Positions 34,697 to 47,393 of a stretch of 64,000 bases of DNA are shown piece by piece. The position numbers were made by a program, and so were the translations under genes. Location: assembly GCA_022885665.1 (NCBI GenBank), contig JAGQDJ010000024.1, positions 372,001 to 436,000 of the forward strand, read 5' to 3'. Each line of letters begins with the position of its first letter. Position 1 is the first letter of the stretch. The DNA is from Triops longicaudatus. Lineage: Eukaryota > Arthropoda > Branchiopoda > Notostraca > Triopsidae. The notes under the pieces were generated by a model. That model searched no databases and was not told where the DNA came from. It was given only the letters and a program-made list of their open reading frames with translations.

Positions 34697-35470
34697 CATT
34701 TTTTATCAACAAAACTATCATTTTGTATCCGTTACATTTCTTTCAATGCTGTCACGTGTGTTATGACTACAGGGTGCCTACTGTGTAAGCTAGTTTTTTT
34801 TACAGCTCAACAAATCACAATACACGTGCATCCCCCATTAACTAACTTCCAACGGTCGGTCCGAGTAATACTTTATTTGAAATGTGGACAGGTAATTCTG
34901 AAGCAAGTGATATCCGAAATACGGCATCGGGTGTACAATGGTAAAAGTTCGCGTGAGTGGAGGGCATAACGATAAGACACGAAGTACATTTCGGTGTTCC
35001 CGGGGTTGGTCAGTTCAGCCCCCCTACACTGTTCAATCTCCGATCAAAGACAAGATCCGAATCTCTGTAGCAAAGCGAACAAGACTTGAAAAGGCCCAAA
35101 GTAAGGCAGCAATCCGGAAACTGAGCTCTCAATTACTATTATAAGGCACTGACGATGTTTGCATGAGAGCAGCATGTGCATCCAAATCTCAAAGGAAAGG
35201 GACAAGAAAACGAGACGAAAGACTGCGGGCCAACGACGTTTCCTTGCTGGCTGGCTACGAGCTTGATGGAAAGCGCAGCTGACGAAGCTGACGAGCTTTT
35301 CCTATCAGCTGTTACATAGCTACAGCGCAGATGTGACACCTAACTTTCTAAACGAACCTTAACATTTAGTTTTACCCCCTTACTTTCCATCGCTTGTCCA
35401 TCAGAGTTCGATAGCACTACAAATACATTTCAAATACATTTCTTTCTTGGCAGCGAGTTAAAATGTTACG

Positions 35471-35510
35471 CATACGCATAATTATCACCCTATGCGCATT
35501 TTTATCACCC
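35471..35510. repeat. two-copy 20-bp tandem repeat
   Basis: catacgcataattatcaccc is followed directly by tatgcgcatttttatcaccc, differing at four of 20 positions. Confidence 0.7.
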
Positions 35511-38500
35511 TAAAACCAATTTTTCCCCTGTTCGTGAAGAAGGGGGGGGGGGCAGAAATGTTGGCCCCTTGCGGTTCTTGTATCCTAACATTATTGCAAT
35601 AAGTGTAGAAAAAAGGTGGCATGAGAAATACAGGTCATTGTGGGCATCTGGTAAGAAATGCTATCGGACCCACGGATCAGGATTGTTTTTTATTCCAAGG
35701 GGGTTCGTTAACTTTTCATCAGGTTTGAGCCAATGTCAGTGCAGTATGTGTGAGTAGAGCTGCAGGTCCAGATGGTTAGGACACTCCGGACTTTTGCAGG
35801 AGGCCGCGCGAAGGGAGGGTGCAGCTGGGAGCCAAATTAAACGTATTGCCCTGAGGAATTATTAATTTAACCCTCCCGGTTCTCGTACGGGCTGTTCAAC
35901 TGCGTCGCCAAACTATACCGACTTGCTTTTCCTATAAGCGAAACTCAACCAGATGGATCTTGGGTAGTTTTAGAGCTTATGCACATGTGGGTTACATGTG
36001 CAACATGCAATACAACATTGGCCAATGTGCTTGCACATAATTCGCAGCCGACTCCTTTCTGTAATCACAAGACTGCAGATTATTGCCGTAACCTCTTTTT
36101 TTAGATAAAAACTTCTTCCGCTTTTACAAAACTCGGTCTTGCAGGAGAACATGCTGGACGAACGGTAGCGAGTTCATTGGCAAGACGGTCGAAATGCGAA
36201 GAAAGGTAGACCGGTACACGCTACAGATCTATAACATTTTTCCCCTTTTTGCTAAAACCTGCTGTAAAAGAAGACACCGAGACCACCAAAGGTGGGGCAG
36301 TGTTGGGTGTCCAAAAAGTACTTCATTAAGTAGTCCTGTTGACAGCTCATCTGTCATAGAGAACAAGAGCTTTACGCTTTTCTTTCTCGTACCCTTGATC
36401 TGTCTTCATGAAGCTCGTGTATATGGGAGTACGGATGGGTAAGGGCGTGTGTGAGTGTTTATCTGCGAGAGAGCATGTTTTACAAAAGTGATGTATTCCT
36501 GGGTGGTTCTTGGTTAAACTTACTTAAGGTAGTTGGCAGCCGAGGTGCAAAAAGGAATCGAGGCGGAGAGGGCTGGAGTTGCAGACAGGTGAGACCGTTC
36601 ACCAGGGAAAATTCCTATTGATTTCGTTGACAACAAAAGACTTCATGCACGGTCCAGTCCTACTTTCATCCCATGACACCATCAAAAACCAGGCAAGGGT
36701 GGGCTTCCTCTTCCTCAGACTAACCTTGCATCGTTTATAAATAAGAAGCAAGTCCACCCACTCCTTGGATCCCTCCTCAAAACGGACATAAAAAAGTACA
36801 AATTAAAAAAGAAAGTGTGAGCATACTACAGCAACAATGACTAACCTGGTCATGCAAGATGTTAAATGGCCAAAAAAAGGACAACTGTCCTGGACTATGT
36901 TAAATTTTCTTTTCCTTCGCATAAAAGAATAAGTCACAGGTTCGCTTTTTGCTCAACATATGCTTGCCAAGAGCAGTACAGTTTGGGATACAATACGCAA
37001 ACAACTCGCGCCAAGGCAAGGGACGGGTTGGACGGCGTTGTTCATGCTCTTCTTGTATAACATTTACTCGCAAGATTGAAATCGCGGAAGACTTTTCTTC
37101 CACACGTGGCAGCTGGGTCCGCCGTTCTCACACACATACATACGTATACACACATCCATGTGCACACAGAGACACACACCACCGCTACTTTTTCCCCTTG
37201 GACGTTTTATGGTGCTTTGCCGTCATTCCGTACGCTTGACGCATTTAGCTATGGACTGGAATTACTTTCCTATAAGTAAATACTTGGGTAAAAACGAAAA
37301 TTGTCATTATTGGAACTGCGAAGGTTCCCAGCGTGCTTAGATGAGCAATTGCCACCATATTCCATCATGCAAAAGCACCTTTCGCCCCTCCCATGCCGTC
37401 TAACATTTTTCCCCCCCGTCACACGGAAAATTCCCGCTCCGGTGGCATTTTCTTCGCCCTTTTCTTCATACCCAGTACTTGGGAAAACAGCGGATGGCAC
37501 GACTCGTTCTTCGAGTTATAGCATTTCGCACCTATACAACCCATCAATGTTTTTCTTTTCCGTTCTCTAGTCTGCTTTATTACACAGAACCCGCCGCCTT
37601 AAACTGTTAAGTGACGTTTTATGAGGATACCGACACCTGAAGTTCAATCTAAGTAACAAATAGATGATAACGCTTACCAGGAACGAACAAGAATCATAAA
37701 TTAGCTAGAAATAGAGGTACCTAGGCAGATGGTACACTTTGGAGGAAACGCAAAGTTTAGCACCTGGGATGATTAGCGTCTATGAAGTCTACGCGGGACT
37801 CCGGATCCGGAAATGAATATCAACGATAAGGGTCAACCTGAAAGCGTGCATGTGTCACCCTTATTAACACACAACCCCAGACACACATACCCTAGAGTCA
37901 CACACGCGTTCGGCCCCTTGTTTAACCCCCTTTTAGTTTTGTGAATGAAGCCAGACGCGTGCCCATAGAGTGCAGGAGGTATCGCATGGACTTCCCTCGA
38001 CTTACTTACCCCTATAATGCTGGACATTCCCTGGTTCCTTTCTTCTACTTCCCCCTACCACCAACACCCTCGAGTAAAAAATGCATACGTACGACCCTCC
38101 AAGCAGATGGTAACAAGACTTAGTGCTAGGCGGAATACCAGTTGAGGACTTTCCTAGTCAGTCATTGTACGCCAAGACGGCCAGTCATCTTCTAGTCACT
38201 CTTGGATAGTTCCTTTTACCACCAAAGTTGTTTGATAAGTGTTTAATATTTTACTTTGACAGCTGACGTTCCACTATAACCGCTGAAGGATCTATTTCGC
38301 TCAAGTAAGTAAATTAGCTAGCAAATGCTTCACTTGTTCGATCCGTTTCTTAAGAAATTGCGTAAGAGACATCGTTACAGCAAGTGTATATGTCAGTTAC
38401 ATAGTTTGGCACATAATTTATTCCATCACTCCAATCAGGGTTGTCAGGCAAGCTAAACTACATTAGCCTAGCATCAAGAACACCTGCTGTTAGCTTGCAG

Positions 38501-41500
38501 ATGTAGTCGGTCGCTTTCGATTTGGGGCTCGTCAAGGTGGGCTCGGTTACAAGTGGGATCAATGAAAGAGTTATTGTATACAAAAGTAGATCAATGTGAC
38601 AGACCCTTGGTTTCGTTTTTCGAAATACGTCTGCCTTCCTGTCATCCCGAGTTTTTGTCTCAAGAACTAAGTTAAGATAGTCCGCGGAACCTAGCGGAAT
38701 TTCAAGTGTTAAAAGGCCATTTTCACAAGAACTGGCAAACTATAGATCATATCCCAACTTGCACTGGACGTTTAAATACAGATGCTTTTACTCATAAACA
38801 CATGGACTTGTCCAAACACACATGGCCCCGTAGTCTGGCTTTCTTCTTATCAGAAAAACTAAAGCAAAGATTTTGTTTTAGCCAGTACGGTACATTGCAG
38901 CGCCCAATACCCTCCATAGGACTTAAAGCGATCATACTGTACACAAAACCAATTCTTTGACACACAGCTTAACTGCGTATCCTAAGCTAAGGGGATCTTG
39001 ACTTGGGGCTTTCAAGTGGTTTTCGGTGGTAGGGTGAAGAGATTCATTCCACCAGTTGTCATCGAATATCCGTGCCCTCCAAAATCCCCCCATTGAAGTG
39101 GCTGAGAGAGACAAAACGCAGATCCTTCTAAGCAGCCAATACACTTGGAGAATTTAAAGAGGAAGACGACACAGAACAGACGGTTATGAAGTAAAGGGTC
39201 TTTGCCGGCAACGTGTCTTTCACTCAGCCAATCCAATGCATGATTTCTAAGATTCTTCGTTTTATAGGGTCACTCCTCAATATGCGCTTGGCATTCGAAA
39301 AGCGAAAGTAGTCCTGTTCTTGAATTTACGAAAGAAAAAAGTTTGCGGGTGCATGCTTCAAGCGCGCCTAATTCGGAGAGAGAGGGGGGGAACTGCGATC
39401 AAGTCTGATGGAATGCTGCAAACGGCGGGAACAAAGCCAGAGGGGCGTGCAAATGTTGTCATAAACTCAGGCAAATGTTCTTTCCCACACAATAACGTTA
39501 CAAGAGAATGTGCAAACAGAGGCATTATCATAACCACCAACTCCTGAACCTTCGCAGCACATATCTCTTCCTGCTCCATCCCTCCTTGTGCTGCGAACCT
39601 TTCCCTAGTTACTTTCCCATATTCTTTTCCTCTCGGAGCAAAAAATCGAGATTGCGGGAACCGTCCCTCATTTACTGTGTGCATGTCTATTACTCCACAC
39701 GTGCCCACATCCTCACGGCTGGATTACGGCACTCAGGAGAGTAGGGGCACATAATGCAAAGAGAGCACTTGGGAACACACGGTCCCGCGGTATCAGCACA
39801 GTGCAGTACCAGCAGCAGTTGGATCCAAAAGAATTTCCCGTCTTTACCCCTTGTAACCGATTCATACGCATTGTTTCTTACGTATGGAAGCTCTACAAGC
39901 TCAGAAACACGGGAAACACCGGGACGGGATGTCTTGCAGCTGACAGAATTGCAGAAACAAATGCTTGTGTGTAAATTGTGACAATAGAACGAATCCCGTA
40001 TAACGCAGCAGATATGCATGTATTTGGGGTAGTCTTTCAGTTGCTAGGAAAAAACTGAACACCATAACATTTCCGGTAGTAGCACCCAAACTTCACAAAA
40101 ACAGGGCACCAACTGCGACGGAGGGTATTGAAAAAGAAATAGTACTTAAAGAGCGGTTACGTTCATGATTGGTTCTTGATCCCACAAAAAACGAGCCAAT
40201 TTCCATCGAACTCCTGACCTTTCAAGTTTGATCTCCAATAGAAAAAATAAATAAAATGAAAGTATTTCCTCCGTGCACCTCATTACCATCTGGTGTTGTC
40301 AGTATATGAAGGGCGTAAGGGAGCTTTGTGCTGGAGAGCGTCCGCAAACGTCGGGACCAGGAGCTCGTAGTATCAGACATCTCCTCGATATGTCCAGCGA
40401 CGCCTTTAGGTTGGGTCCAGAGCACATATTCCGCCTGCTTTTGCAGTGGCTTGCATTGGCTCCGACGTCACAGCGAAGCCGAGCAGGTCTTTGGAGATGC
40501 CGGCATCTGGCAGCTCTGGGGGTGCCAAGAGGGACTTGCTATTATTTCTGTCAGAGCCAGATGCGAGGACTAAGGGAATAGAGAACGTGCAAGGATCTTT
40601 CGCTCGCTTCGTATTCCGCTAAGCCCCGAGGAAAGCAGTTCTATACTTGAGCAATACAAAACACAGCCTCCCCTTTTGCCCTTCACTTTCCATTCCAGGC
40701 ACCCGTGGTTTTTGAAACCGAGTCGATCGCAGTGGCGCGAACTCAGCCACTTTCTTGTAAAAGACCAAAGAGGCGCCAAAAACGTCCAAAACGTCGACAC
40801 CATCCGCTTACGCGTGTCAACGCCAGTCGCCGTCAATGCCTCCGTCGCCCCGAGCAGTTTCTGCTCCAAGGCAAGCAGTAGCAGCAGCAGTGGAGGTCAC
40901 AGATACTTCTGATGCAATTAATGAAGCTTTGCTCCTCTAAAACCGCCTGCCTGCCATGCTTTTCTAAGAAGCTTTTTTAAATTAAGGGTTATCAAAGACA
41001 AGAAAGCTGGTGATATTAAGCGCTTGTGGCATGCTCCGTTCCCACGTATGGATGAGTTCATCCACCAAAAAAAGTACCGAAATGCTGTTTCTTTCCCATC
41101 TATTTTTCCTTCATTTTCAATTTTTGCTGGTTCTTGCCCTTTTCCGCCCCCATCTCCCCCACAACGAAGAATACTGTACTCACTCCCCCGGTGTGCCCCG
41201 TCCCTGTGTTTCTTGATGACAATGCCAATATTGTCCGAATGGTATATACACAGAGCTATGGCCATACAAGTCCCGCGTGTGGTCCGCCGCCCCAAGTAAG
41301 CATCGAGCGTCCCAACAGGTGCGCTCCGGATGAGAATTTCACATGTCGCCTTTCCTTGCCCTATACGAGCTTTTCGCGCGAGGCCAGGGGAATTGATGTT
41401 TGGGTATTTTGCATTCCTTATCCGCTCTAGTCTCAACGTGAAGAAAAATGACAAAAAAGAGAGACAGACAGTGCTGAAGGCGTGTTTTGGTGGGAATTAT

Positions 41501-41790
41501 GTGGCACTGCGGGTTTTGTTAGTTAGGTTTACTGTACCGTGTATTAGAGTGTGACAAACAATACATAGCTAATTTACGAGGGAACGGTTGTAGGAAAAAT
41601 GAACAAGAAAACCGGAGTGACGGGGTTAAAAAGACGCGTCTTGTTAGAATTCCCAGCATAAAATGCCCAGATAGGACCTACAGCGATGAGACCGAGAACA
41701 GGAGTGTCAGCTTTTCTTTAATGACAATCAGAAGGGGAGGTAACCCTTGACTATGATAGCCTCCTCCTTTTCTACACCCTATTTTTAATA

Positions 41791-41808
41791 CACACACACA
41801 CACACAGT
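41791..41808. repeat. (AC)n microsatellite
   Basis: About nine AC units ending in AG; simple repeat in the gene-free region. Confidence 0.9.
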
Positions 41809-44464
41809 GAAGAGAAACAGACAATTTCCCTATTTCAGATACCTTACACATACACAACAGGCCATTTATACACGTGCGATTTTTCGCTACTCCTGCTACC
41901 CAAAGCAGCTTCTCATTTGCAAACGGTGTTGTCTCAGCTACACACTAGCACAGCAGCCTTCCGACATTAGTTCGGTGAGAAAAGATTCAGGTGCTACATC
42001 TTTTGTGGTAAGGTTTGCCATTCACCCCCGCATAAAATAGGGACCGAAATGCAAGAAAAGAAGGAACTCAGTCAGCAAAACAGCTCACTGTCCTCCGTCT
42101 TCGATCTCAAGTCATCACGCCATGATTTTCCCCTTTTTTCACTCCAACGTGTTTTTCTCTCTCAGTTGGTATTCAGTTTAAAAAAATGCGAGGTAAAAGA
42201 GGGAAACACATACACTGTTCAATAAGGTCATTTCAGTTCTCTTTGTTCTGCATATTCACCCAGCTGAAAAGGGCAGCAGGTAGACTCATACGTTGTGTTG
42301 CATGCAACTCTTTCCTACAGAAAAAGAATCACATGAACTGCTCCTTTTTCATTTATTTATCATTAGCTGGGTTCATCAATAGGAAGGTATTTAAGATGAA
42401 CCTTACGGTGAAGAACAAAGGTACAAGGAAAGAAAATGAAAGTCTGAAAAATGAGCAGATTTTTCCTAAGACCGTTTCTTTCATTTTGGCCATTTCTTGA
42501 CCTCAAAGGAAAATAAGTCGTAGAAAACTAGTAGGGATAGACTCCATTTCACGTTCTGTAAACATTATTACGTTACATGAAATTGGTAACATGACAAATC
42601 AAGTAATGTTATACAATACCCGCAAAGTAGGCTAATTTGTGCATCGAATGCTCTACCTTACTCAGGTACTTTCTTAATATTCAAGAACTGTAACGGGGTA
42701 ATAATAGGTACATGATAGGAATAGCACTGTAAGACTACAGCTCATAAGAAAGTGAATTAAACAAGCGTACTTTTAAAGGTCGACTGTCCCAGATTTTTTA
42801 GACAAATAATACAAGCACCCAATAACGAAGATCGATTATAAGTTCTCACGTATTGCGTGGATAAGCGCGTGTCCATACGTAATCCTTTCATGTTTGTATA
42901 CGACACAATACTCCCTAAGAAATCAGCGCTATCCTAAGCACACTTAATTTACGCAACAAGGAGAGTTCGTATCGCGTGAGTTACGAGGCTATGCGAACAG
43001 TCAACTGTGACGCTTATTGAACATAAAGTATGTTCTCTTATCTAATTTCTCCGCATAAACGTGTACTTCCACATTGTCTATACATTGTGGTGCTCCGGAA
43101 AGTGTTTCCTTGTTGTTCATAAGATCACTTGGCAAAAATCAACGACAAGCGAAGATGGCGATCACTATACCCTCTTTTCTGGACATGCAACGTAAATGTG
43201 AAAATAGCTACCAATCACTCGCAAACAATAAGTGCTTAAAAGAGGCTTCCCTGTACTAAAACGAACGTGTCACTTAACGCTAAAAAAGAAGTCCTTAATA
43301 TCTAGTGCAAGAGTGTGGAGCATTAAGCCTTCATAAACCAACCTTTACCTGGGAGTGACAACATAATAAGGACCGCTAGGTCCACTTCCCACATTTAAAG
43401 GGCGCTTTGACATTTTTCTCCTTTTTTCCTAGGTCTCGTTTCTTGTGCTTACTACGATGGGACAATTTGTGCTTGTTAAAGGTATAGAGGTATCGTTTCG
43501 GCGGGTTGCCGAGGTTCAATCAGGCGCGGGAAAACGAGGTCTTCTCTAACGTGTGTGTGAATGTGTACTCGGCAGCAGGCATATGTTGTCTCCTTCTCCC
43601 CCGCTCTCCCACCTCTCTTACTAGCAACCATGATACAGATGCTGCGGTTCACGTCCTGTGCTTAGCCCTGATACCCAACACATCTCCTTGCTCGCTACCC
43701 TTTAACAAAAGGGTGGTGAAAAGCCTCCGGGAGGAGCGCGACGAAAGGCGAGTGCGGACGTTTTATGTTGGCATTTCTACAAGTGAAATGCTGCAACTTA
43801 AATCCGGCTCTCCTCTGTTCACCCCCCTCCACTTTCAAGACGCTTTTCAATGTTACTTGTATCTCGAAAGAAGCTGCTCTCATTTCTCCGTGTGGGAACT
43901 GGCCACTGGTCGTTCTCTATCTCTCTGAGACCCTTTTCCCCGACGTAAACGAAAACACCCCTTCGGTTGGCAAGCAGCTTTGATTTCTCCGTCTTACGCT
44001 TCAAGTTTTTCAACACGCCATTTTTCTCTCCCTACATACACACAACATATATAAAATAAACCTTGTGTTGCTTTTCACTTTTGCGCAATATTGTCTCTTA
44101 GCGACTCCCAACTAAGAGACGACAGCAAATCGGAATGAAGAACAAAAAGAAAAGTGGTGGGTGTGGGTGCAATATGCCGGCAACATCCGGCATCCATCCG
44201 TTAGGAAAATGTAAGAGAAATAACCAAACGTGGCCCATCAGTCGGCAAATGCTCTAGATCGCGCGGCAAATCTACTGCGAAGAAAACAGCTGTTGTGACG
44301 GCCCACACCTGGCTTCAACCTTTGACAGAAAACTTGCAAAGGCAGGCAACGACAGCCAGACTAGCAGCTAACACTACATAAGGCTTACTGGAGGTGACGT
44401 CATTTCCGCGCAATCTGAATCCTATCCTACCCATAGCGGAAAGGTAAACTTAAAAGGAAGGACG

Positions 44465-44482
44465 TGGGGGGAGGGGGGGGGG
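44465..44482 (+). repeat. G-rich tract
   Basis: Two long G runs separated by a single A. Too few separated tracts for a classic four-tract motif, though each run is long enough to be divided. Confidence 0.7.
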
Positions 44483-47393
44483 CACTAAATCTGATTAAAT
44501 CCCCGAATCGTGTCTACCCTACACATCTTTCACATGTGCGACACTCAACGCCGAAAACGTTAGGCTTCACCGTCAAGAGACACAGTTGGTCCGAACTATC
44601 AACGAAACATCGAAATTTAAGTGGACAAATAGACCGATGTTGACAGACCTTACTGTAGGTAGCCACGATACACGACAAAGTCACGGAAAGCAGTAGGGAT
44701 TGAAAACTTCCTAATTGTAATTAATATTGCAATATTAGCGAAGCATTACGTAATTTATGAGCAAGATGTTGTATCAAGAAACGTTCTCGGACGTGTTCAA
44801 GCTTGGTTTGGCGACAAAAAAAAAAAAAAGAAAAGGAGAGGGTGAATGTGGCCGACATGAAGAAGTTGAAGAAAGAAATGCGGCCCGTTGCCGTATGGTT
44901 GGTTGTCGTCGACAGCTGAGCTCTTTAACGAAAAAATGCTGGGTCGTAGCCTTAGCATGTCCACAACAGCACGCTTCAAGTAATTTGGTAGGAAAATGCA
45001 AAAGAAACTTGCAAAAAATGACCGAATTGAAACTTAAAAACATACCTCCAGAGGGACTGGCAAACACGTAACTATAAGAGTACTTCAAGTATTGCACGGT
45101 AGACCTAAAATAAATTTTCGCCAACTTATAAGCAGGATATTTTTTCTTGAGGGCTAAAAAGAGCTTTCGTACTTGAGATAAAGCCACCAGGCTGTGGCTG
45201 TCTACTCCAAGCGAACCCTAAAAAACGATCGACAACTGGCACTGGACATGTGCATCTTTAATTCTCCCTCGCCTGTTTACTCTTTCCTGGCTCTCGTACC
45301 AGGAACGAAAAAAATGTTCTGGCTTCCACTTCCTTAATTTTATTCGTTACGGGAAGTATTGTGGGAGAGAAACAAACTCACTTTAAATGGAGAATGTGAA
45401 AAAATCCCCAAAAAATGCGACTCGTAACGGTTAATAAAATTCTAACGATCTTGGAATGTTATCACTACTTCATTAGCCCGCAATTAAAAGTAGAGACCTT
45501 TACGTCTACAACTACTACTCAACATAGCCTTTAGACTGCGGTACGGAAGAACTGGTCGTACGCCTTGTGCGCAAGATCCGGCGCGACGGGCAGGGACGTG
45601 ATCCACGTCTGTAGTCAACATACGAAGACCGCACGGCGAAGGCCGTACTCTGACAGTAACACGCGCTCCACGCAGCCGGTCAAGTCATAGGATGTGTCGC
45701 TCTCGTTAACAGTACACGTTTCGTTGCCAAAGGACCAAGTGGTGAAAACTCGGAGTCATTTACCTAGTTCTACAGCTTTGACAGAGGCGTCTGTAAGTTA
45801 TACTTCTGCCATTTCATACTTTTTATAGGGAAAAGTTGGGAAAGAAGCAAGTTTGAGAAAAGTACATTAAAATTGGACTGTCGCAGAAATAAAACGTTTC
45901 CCTTTTTAACGATCACCCCATTAAAAGTTTCCCCCCTCTTTTCTTCAATACGCCCGTTTCCTACTCCCCGTATCCAGTTTCCCGCACCTGTCAGAGGTCC
46001 CATGGGAAGTAGCACCCGCAACTTCCAGGTGACTTGTCCGCTTGCCACTATTCACACTCTGGTCATTACACGGAACTACGTTAGCATTATGTGAAGGGAA
46101 CGCGTCTTAATTGTAATCTAAACGATCAATTGTCAAATACTTGTGTTTCACATTCTGAGTCACAATCGCTCGTTTTTCTGGCGTGCTACCTGCCAGCAAG
46201 GGGGTTGGAAATAGGATATTATCCCACAGAAACACTTTATCTTTAAAAACATCCGTAAATTTCCCGTTAGCTAGTCGACTACCTCAAGTGTTAGAAAAAG
46301 TTCCATGAAGACGGCAAAATAAATCGTCCCTGAGCTTCTTCCCCTAGATGACATGACAGTTCGCTCGTTTGCCACTAAGTTGGCTTCTAATTCCACAGTA
46401 TGTGAAGAACAATAGAACTTTATGCTTGGACAGAGCGTAAGAGGAAGTTCTATTAAAACTTTAAGCTGGCTAAAAGGCACAAAGTGACGAGATGCCAGGG
46501 TTTAAAGCGGACAACTCATCAGCTGTGCCCATCTGCCCCGACATAGACCCTCATAAGCTCTCTATCTGCAAGTATAGCAACATGTGTTCGGTCCATACGA
46601 TTAAGACGTTCGACAGTTCAATTTCATGCCGTAATACATGTGGCATAATCATACAGTAAACGAGAGAATGATTGATTCGAATTTGCACCCAATCACACCA
46701 ATATCTACTTCCTGTTTTGCAAATAACACAACGAAACACTGTTAACATCCGCATTTGATACTATTAATACTTTGACGATGTTCAGGTCACTTCGCTTCTA
46801 CTCTACGTCTTTGCATTTCTTTATCCCCAAGACGGGCGGTCAGTGCACAGAATAGCTAACCAACTTTATACGTCCTCTTATAAAATAGACGAAGTCGATA
46901 GTATTCTAACACCTGTTGAACACCAAGTCAACGTGTTCGTCACAATTAATGGGTTTCCAAAACGCACCACAAGGATTAAAACCGGGAAGAAACGAGCCTA
47001 GCTCACGCGATTCGCAGAATAAAAAAGGCGTACACCTCAACGAAAAAAAAAAATTAACTTGGTTAACGAGCTCGAAAATTTCGTTCATTAATTTTAATTA
47101 TCCCAGTCTGCTTTGCTTATTTCCTCCGTCTTCCCTACTCGACATACAGCTATGGGTATCCACCGCGCACATGTGTATTGTTATTTTCTAACAATGTCAG
47201 TACTAGCGCCTGGCAAACTTAATTGGTGGCATGAGTGCGTGCGACTCGCAGGATTCTTTTTCTAGGCGTACTTTTCATTATTGTTCTTTTTACTCACACA
47301 GGTGTTTCCCGCGTGGCACTGTAGCTTTTCCATTTTTTGACACCCCTAAATCCTTCAATTTTGTATTCGATTTGCGTGTGGGGAGGGGGCACA

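Larger units (their letters stand above)
34697..47393. other. 12.7-kb region without a supported gene
   Basis: Several open frames of 70-180 codons occur (e.g. 40918-41454 minus, 43506-43928 plus, 44774-45187 minus), but they lack family resemblance, overlap on several frames and show no splice context. The region holds a 20-bp tandem repeat (35471-35510), G-runs (35542-35552; 44465-44482), CA-rich tracts (37128-37180; 37855-37905; 41791-41808) and AT-rich patches. Possible roles are cis-regulation of nervy or lineage-specific non-coding RNA. A 5'-UTR acceptor for nervy may lie at about 47300 (ctcacacag). Confidence 0.6.

Noticed and set aside
34938..35144. 68-codon frame starting MVKVRVSGG just after ENY2
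   Set aside because: No family resemblance, no splice or poly(A) context; frames of this size are common in this region.
35762..35830. Second tRNA-like sequence (GGTCCAGATGGTTAGGACACTC, resembling a Gln/Glu 5' half)
   Set aside because: No convincing anticodon stem, B box or acceptor pairing could be drawn; resemblance limited to about 30 nt.
37128..37180. CA-rich stretch considered as a CRISPR-like or structured repeat array
   Set aside because: Irregular CA/TA simple sequence with no constant repeat-spacer structure; the genome is eukaryotic.
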